From assembly GCA_019408975.1 (NCBI GenBank), contig DXVA01000122.1:859-11798 (forward strand): 10,940 bases of DNA, read 5' to 3'. A model generated the notes under the pieces. The model made no database searches and was not told the origin of the DNA. It was given only the letters and a program-made list of their open reading frames with translations. The number at the start of each line of letters is the position of its first letter. The first letter of the stretch is position 1. The position numbers and the translations under genes are program-made. The DNA is from Lentisphaeria bacterium. GTDB lineage: Bacteria; Verrucomicrobiota; Lentisphaeria; Victivallales; UBA1829. Shown piece after piece: positions 7,330-10,940 of this stretch.

Positions 7330-8541
7330 ATGGACAGGTCTGAACTTGAATTGAGATATGAAACCATGCTGGAGGAGTATCCGGATACGAAAATCATCTT
7401 TTCCGAAGGGGCGGCGGAACAGTTCGCAGAACTGATGAATGCGGAAAAAGCCTCTTCCGTTGTGATCTTTACCGGCAGTTCCAGAGGAGCCGCCGCAAAA
7501 GCGATGCCCGCTCTTCAGAATCTCATGGCTTACATGAATCTTGATTTCCGCTTCTATATGGACATCCCCGCGGAACCGGCGGTAACGGACGTTCGCGATA
7601 TGGTCAGGATGCTGGAGGAGGAAAAACCGCAGTTCGCGGCGGCGCTCGGCGGGGGAAGCGTCATGGACGCGGCAAAGGCGGCGTATCTTTCCTGGCAGTC
7701 GGGACTGGATGTGACGGAGCTGTTCGGAGTCAATCAGGCGACGCGGAAATGTCCGGACAAAAAATTCAAGCGTGTCATCTGCCTGCCCACGACCTCCGGA
7801 ACCGGTTCGGAAGCCACTCCCTATTCCAATATTGTCGATCGGGAAGCCAACGTCAAAAAACTGATCATGGAAGAACAGATCATTCCCGAATATGCGTTTG
7901 TCGATCCTGAATATGCGGCTTCCATGCCGAAGAATCTGACACTTGTCACCGCGCTTGATGCAATGGTTCACTCCATTGAGAGCATCCTGAACCGGAATGC
8001 CCCGTCCGCCCACCCGCGAAGCATCGACTGGGGAAAAGAGTCGATCCGGCTGATCGCGCTGGCTCTGCCGGCTGCATTGAAGGACCCCGCCAATCTTGTC
8101 GCGCGCACCTATGTCTCGGCGGCGGCGACACTCGGCGGCATGTGCATCAGGAACCGCCCGACCTCCCTGCCCCACCTTTGCAGTTTCTCGCTTTACGGCA
8201 AAATCCCGCACGGACTCGCCGTCGCTGCGCTCCTGATCCCGTTCTGGCGTTATTATCTCGGAAACAAGGACGTAAGAGAATCCACCATGAAAATGGCGGG
8301 GCTGTTCTCGCTTGAAATAGAAAAGACGCCGGAAGACGTCGTGAACTCCTGTGAGAAATTCATCGTTGCCTGCGGAGGCCCCGCCAGACTTTCCGAAGTG
8401 GAAGGGCTCGACCGTTCCGTAATCGCAAAAATCGCCGCGGATGCAGTGCTCAACCCGATGAAGCTCCAAAGCTGCCCGCGCCCGATCAGCGCGGAAAATG
8501 CCGGAACAATCATCACCGGCATTCTTGAGAAAGCATGGTGA
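7330..8541 (+). CDS. Iron-containing (group III) alcohol dehydrogenase
   Basis: This 403-residue protein matches the family's usual 380-410. The N-terminal NAD(P)-binding half has GGGSVMDAAK (107-116) and PTTSGTGSEATPYS (153-166). The C-terminal helical half has the metal site: D210 and H214 in TALDAMVHS, then H282 in TSLPH and H294 in IPHG. The last two histidines are 12 residues apart, whereas 14 is usual (for example in FucO). Family members reduce small aldehydes or keto acids with NAD(P)H, or the reverse, using Fe2+ or another divalent metal. An AGAGGAGG site lies 8 nt before the ATG. The glycerate kinase gene begins 4 nt after the stop, which suggests that this enzyme makes or uses glycerate, for example from hydroxypyruvate or tartronate semialdehyde. 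That link is inferred from context. The TxxPH...PHG style also recalls phosphonoacetaldehyde-type reductases, but no phosphonate genes are visible nearby. Confidence 0.92.
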   Translation: MDRSELELRYETMLEEYPDTKIIFSEGAAEQFAELMNAEKASSVVIFTGSSRGAAAKAMPALQNLMAYMNLDFRFYMDIPAEPAVTDVRDMVRMLEEEKPQFAAALGGGSVMDAAKAAYLSWQSGLDVTELFGVNQATRKCPDKKFKRVICLPTTSGTGSEATPYSNIVDREANVKKLIMEEQIIPEYAFVDPEYAASMPKNLTLVTALDAMVHSIESILNRNAPSAHPRSIDWGKESIRLIALALPAALKDPANLVARTYVSAAATLGGMCIRNRPTSLPHLCSFSLYGKIPHGLAVAALLIPFWRYYLGNKDVRESTMKMAGLFSLEIEKTPEDVVNSCEKFIVACGGPARLSEVEGLDRSVIAKIAADAVLNPMKLQSCPRPISAENAGTIITGILEKAW

Positions 8542-8545
8542 AACA

Positions 8546-9688
8546 GTGAAAATCATTCTCGCGCCCGATAAATTCAAGGGGAATATGACAAGCCCCGAAG
8601 TATGTTCGATCATCCGGGAAGCGTTCCTGTCCGTAATGCCGGATGCCGGGATTGTCGCTCTGCCGATGGCGGACGGCGGGGAAGGCACGGTCGATGCGGT
8701 CATAGCGGCAGGCGGCGGGGAAATCAGACAGGTCGAAGTGACGGGTCCGCTCGGTGACAGGGTCATGGCGCGCTTCGGGCTCTGCAATCACGGAAAAAGC
8801 GGTGTCCTCGAAATGTCCTCGGCAAGCGGTCTGGCGCTGATCCCACCTGAAAAATTGAATCCTTTGCGCGCCACGACTTACGGGACAGGGGAACTGATCC
8901 GCGCGGTGCTGGACTGCGGGGTGGAGGAGCTGACGATCGGAATCGGCGGAAGCGCCACGGTGGACGGCGGCGCGGGAATGGCTCAGGCGCTCGGGTATCA
9001 TCTGCTGGACGCGGAAGGCGAAGAATTGCAGCCCGGCGCGGAATTTCTGGCAAATCTTGCACAAATCGACGCTTCCGAAGCGGATCAGCGGCTCTTTTCC
9101 ACAAAAATCAGAGTCGCATGCGATGTTACGAATCCACTGTTGGGGCAGAACGGAGCCGCAGCGGTATATGGTCCCCAGAAAGGCGCAACGCCGGAAATGG
9201 TAATCGCGCTGGAACAGGGACTCGCGGTTCTGGCGAATGCCTGGCTTGAGTGTTCCATGCTTGAGAGCGTGGAACAGCCCGGCGACGGCGCGGCGGGAGG
9301 ACTCGGCGCCGGGCTGCGGGCATTCTGCCATGCGGTTCCGCTCTCCGGCGCAAAGCTCATCATCGACATGCTGGAGCTGCGGAAACACCTTCAGGGTGCG
9401 GATCTCCTGATCACCGGAGAAGGATGCACGGACTCCCAGACGGAATCCGGCAAACTTTGCGCGGAAGTTGCGGCGGTAGCAAAAGAATGTTCCGTACCCG
9501 TCCTGCTGCTTTCGGGAGCGCTGAAAGGCGATCTTTCCGGTTTCCACCGGTTTTTCGATTACGCATTCAGCACTTCAAGCGGAGCCCACGCCTCCATCGC
9601 CGAAGCGGTGCGGGCGGGCAGAAGCGATCTTTATTTTACAGCTTTGAATATTGCAAAACTCATCAATTCGGGAATTTATAAGAAATGA
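8546..9688 (+). CDS. Glycerate kinase (GarK/GlxK family)
   Basis: Read from GTG at 8546 the protein has 380 residues, the usual family length, and starts in the classic way with KIILAPDKFKG. Other family marks in order are PMADGGEGTVDAV, IGIGGSATVDGGAGMAQALG, GDGAAGGLGAGL (about 246-257) and ITGEGCTDSQTESGK (about 289-303). It phosphorylates D-glycerate with ATP, normally to 2-phosphoglycerate in this family, feeding lower glycolysis. The GEG-x-x-D motif has Cys where I expect Arg (GEGRxDxQT), so the residue deserves notice. The GTG start sits 4 nt after the dehydrogenase stop, with GGTGA 4 nt upstream. An in-frame ATG at 8498 would overlap the previous gene by 44 nt and add 16 unrelated residues, so I rejected it. 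Its stop overlaps the gmk start as ATGA. Confidence 0.92.
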   Translation: MKIILAPDKFKGNMTSPEVCSIIREAFLSVMPDAGIVALPMADGGEGTVDAVIAAGGGEIRQVEVTGPLGDRVMARFGLCNHGKSGVLEMSSASGLALIPPEKLNPLRATTYGTGELIRAVLDCGVEELTIGIGGSATVDGGAGMAQALGYHLLDAEGEELQPGAEFLANLAQIDASEADQRLFSTKIRVACDVTNPLLGQNGAAAVYGPQKGATPEMVIALEQGLAVLANAWLECSMLESVEQPGDGAAGGLGAGLRAFCHAVPLSGAKLIIDMLELRKHLQGADLLITGEGCTDSQTESGKLCAEVAAVAKECSVPVLLLSGALKGDLSGFHRFFDYAFSTSSGAHASIAEAVRAGRSDLYFTALNIAKLINSGIYKK

Positions 9689-10317
9689 AAACACCGGCAA
9701 GATACGGTATGCTCCTGATTGTTTCCGGTCCCAGCGGTTCCGGGAAATCGACTCTCGCCAAACGAATGTTCGAGCATTTTGACAAAATAGAGTTCTCGGT
9801 CTCCTGTACAACCCGCGCCATGCGCACCGGCGAAGTTCACGGGAAAGACTATCATTTCATCTCGCAGGAACAGTTCCGTGAACACATCGCAAACGGAGAT
9901 TTCGTGGAATTCGCCACAGTGCATGGAAACAGCTACGGAACGCTGAAATCCGAAGTAATCTCGCGCGTGGAAAACGGAATCGACGTTCTGCTGGACATTG
10001 ACGTGCAGGGGGCGATCCAGATCAAGAAACTCGCGGAGAAAGACCCGTTCTTCGGGCGCTGCCTCGAAACGGTGTTCGTGACTCCTCCGAGCCATACGGT
10101 GCTGGAACAGCGTCTGCGCGGGCGGGGCACCGATTCCGAAGAGGTCATCGCGCGCCGTCTCGCAAATTCCAAAAAGGAACTGGAACTCTGGCGCGAATAC
10201 AAGTATATTATTGTCAACGACGATCTGAACACTGCCTCGGAAGCATTGTCCGGTCTCATAAAATCATTCAGGCTGTCGAGTGCCAGATTAAAGGAGCCGC
10301 CATTTGATGAATACTGA
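9685..10317 (+). CDS. gmk: Guanylate kinase
   Basis: This 210-residue enzyme converts GMP and ATP to GDP and ADP, essential for GTP and dGTP supply. The P-loop is GPSGSGKST (15-23). The GMP-binding region holds S40, R44, R47, E50 and Y56 in SCTTRAMRTGEVHGKDYHF; the usual PP or AP before the second Arg is AM here. GDFVEFATVHGNSYGT (71-86) keeps the binding Glu75 and Tyr84, with Ser in place of the first Tyr of the common GNYYGT. DIDVQGA (98-104) and RLRGRGTDSEE with ARRLANSKKEL form the LID region. Length is normal (about 200-210). The ATG overlaps the glycerate kinase stop by 4 nt, indicating translational coupling. The coaC gene overlaps its end by 11 nt. Confidence 0.96.
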   Translation: MKTPARYGMLLIVSGPSGSGKSTLAKRMFEHFDKIEFSVSCTTRAMRTGEVHGKDYHFISQEQFREHIANGDFVEFATVHGNSYGTLKSEVISRVENGIDVLLDIDVQGAIQIKKLAEKDPFFGRCLETVFVTPPSHTVLEQRLRGRGTDSEEVIARRLANSKKELELWREYKYIIVNDDLNTASEALSGLIKSFRLSSARLKEPPFDEY

Positions 10318-10855
10318 GAAAAAGAAAAAAATCATCCTGGGAGTCACCGGGGGAATTGCCGCTTATAAAAGCGCGGAACTCTGTAGTCTGCTCTGCAAAG
10401 CTTCTTACGACGTGCATGTCATCATGACGGCAAGTGCGCAAAGACTGATGACGGAGCGCTGTTTCCTGACACTTTCCCGGAATCCGGTGATCTGCAATCT
10501 CTGGGATGTGCCGGAGTGGCGCCCCGAACATATTGAACTGTCCGAATCCGCCGATCTGCTGGTCGTTGCGCCGTGCACCGCGAATTTCATCGGGAAATAT
10601 ACTCACGGGATCGCGGATGATGCGTTGACGACAACCGCGATGGCGTTTCGCGGGAAAGTCCTGCTTGCCCCCGCAATGAACACACGGATGTGGGAGGCGC
10701 CGGCGCTTCAGGAAAACTGCAAAATACTGCAGAACCGCGGCGTTTATTTCATCGGGCCGGAAAGCGGACGCCTCGCCTGCGGTGACGAAGGCAGGGGCAG
10801 GATGTCCGAACCCGCCGATATCGCCGCCGAGGCCAGACGGCTGTTAAGCGAATGA
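10307..10855 (+). CDS. coaC: Phosphopantothenoylcysteine decarboxylase (CoaC), stand-alone
   Basis: This 182-residue HFCD-family flavoprotein decarboxylates 4'-phosphopantothenoylcysteine to 4'-phosphopantetheine, the third step of coenzyme A synthesis. The FMN-binding GVTGGIAAYK (12-21), catalytic H75 in EHIEL, the PAMNTRMW motif (122-129, N125) and C158 in ESGRLACGDEGRGRM are all present. By memory these positions equal those of E. coli Dfp (H75, N125, C158), which supports the ATG at 10307 over a TTG at 10304. AAGGAG (10291-10296) lies 10 nt upstream inside the gmk end. Most bacteria fuse this domain to the ligase CoaB in a protein of about 400 residues. Here a stop follows directly after the decarboxylase domain, so CoaB must be encoded elsewhere, possibly by the next gene. 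Confidence 0.93.
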   Translation: MNTEKKKKIILGVTGGIAAYKSAELCSLLCKASYDVHVIMTASAQRLMTERCFLTLSRNPVICNLWDVPEWRPEHIELSESADLLVVAPCTANFIGKYTHGIADDALTTTAMAFRGKVLLAPAMNTRMWEAPALQENCKILQNRGVYFIGPESGRLACGDEGRGRMSEPADIAAEARRLLSE

Positions 10856-10870
10856 GCCGTTCCGGTGCAG

Positions 10871-10903
10871 CCGGGGTGAATCCGTAAAAATGAACACCCC
10901 CGG
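10871..10903 (+). promoter_or_regulatory. Hairpin covering the ribosome binding site and start of the next gene
   Basis: CCGGGGTG (10871-10878) can pair with CACCCC-C-GG (10895-10903), giving 6 plus 2 bp with a single bulged C and a 16-nt loop. The left arm is the only Shine-Dalgarno-like sequence (GGGGTGA, 10873-10879) for the ATG at 10890, and that ATG lies in the loop. No T-tract follows, so a terminator is less likely. A 9-bp direct repeat, CCGGTGCAG, occurs at 10862-10870 and 10900-10908. Confidence 0.35.
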
Positions 10904-10940
10904 TGCAGAGCACGCGGGGTATCGGGGATTTCGCCTGCGG
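10890..10940 (+). CDS. Possible start of a further operon gene (partial, 17 codons)
   Basis: An open frame from ATG at 10890 runs to the window edge and reads MNTPGAEHAGYRGFRLR. It begins 34 nt after the coaC stop, with GGGGTGA 10 nt upstream. The 17 residues match nothing I recognise. Because coaC lacks its ligase half, the missing phosphopantothenate-cysteine ligase (coaB) is a reasonable guess. The basic RLR ending could lead into its first beta strand, but nothing visible proves it. priA is another common neighbour. It may also be a chance open frame. Confidence 0.35.
   Translation, partial: MNTPGAEHAGYRGFRLR

Noticed and set aside
8498..8545. An earlier ATG start for glycerate kinase
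   Set aside because: It overlaps the dehydrogenase gene by 44 nt and adds 16 residues before the conserved N-terminus. GTG at 8546 gives the standard start.
7312..8787. A 491-codon open frame on the minus strand opposite the alcohol dehydrogenase
   Set aside because: It is antisense to a clear enzyme gene, its product is rich in Arg, His and Phe with no recognisable motif, and it arises from codon bias of the plus-strand gene.
8513..9547. A 344-codon minus-strand frame opposite glycerate kinase
   Set aside because: It is fully antisense to a well-recognised kinase and has the same biased composition.

Overview
The window is a typical stretch of chromosome from a Gram-negative bacterium. The gene set and protein styles fit the Planctomycetes-Verrucomicrobia-Lentisphaerae group best. 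My guess is a Lentisphaerota/Victivallales-like organism, by recall of families and not by any search. The clues are a lipoprotein resembling the DUF6655 family I associate with that group, a large two-half M16 peptidase with a long insertion between its zinc ligands, a Gfo/Idh/MocA oxidoreductase, AGGAGG-type ribosome binding sites and moderately GC-rich genes separated by AT-rich promoter regions. I see no rRNA, tRNA, CRISPR array, insertion sequence, phage gene or attachment site.

Left part (1-5363). A Gfo/Idh/MocA oxidoreductase runs leftward off the edge. It is divided from a rightward cold shock protein gene by 338 bp of AT-rich DNA with helically phased A/T tracts and a probable sigma-70 promoter. 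The csp gene converges on a leftward pair: a 986-residue secreted M16 zinc peptidase and, upstream of it, a DUF362 protein with two [4Fe-4S] motifs. One strong hairpin at 1118-1156 probably terminates transcription from both sides.

Middle (5364-6345). A divergent intergenic region carries a good promoter for a single small lipoprotein gene. That gene is followed by a GC-rich hairpin without a T-tract, and then by an AT-rich leader for the next operon.

Right part (6346 to the end). Five genes, probably six, are packed head to tail: extended SDR nucleotide-sugar epimerase, iron-containing alcohol dehydrogenase, glycerate kinase, guanylate kinase (gmk), phosphopantothenoylcysteine decarboxylase (coaC), and the first 17 codons of another gene. 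The gaps are 21 nt, 4 nt, a 4-nt overlap, an 11-nt overlap and 34 nt, so co-transcription and translational coupling are likely. The dehydrogenase-glycerate kinase pair suggests a 3-carbon aldehyde or keto acid being reduced to glycerate and then phosphorylated. gmk and coaC are housekeeping genes. They often sit together with rpoZ between them, but rpoZ is not present between them here.

I found no convincing undescribed system. The most interesting points are the dehydrogenase-glycerate kinase coupling, the missing rpoZ with a stand-alone coaC, a hairpin that would hide the ribosome binding site of the last gene, and the phased A-tracts upstream of csp.
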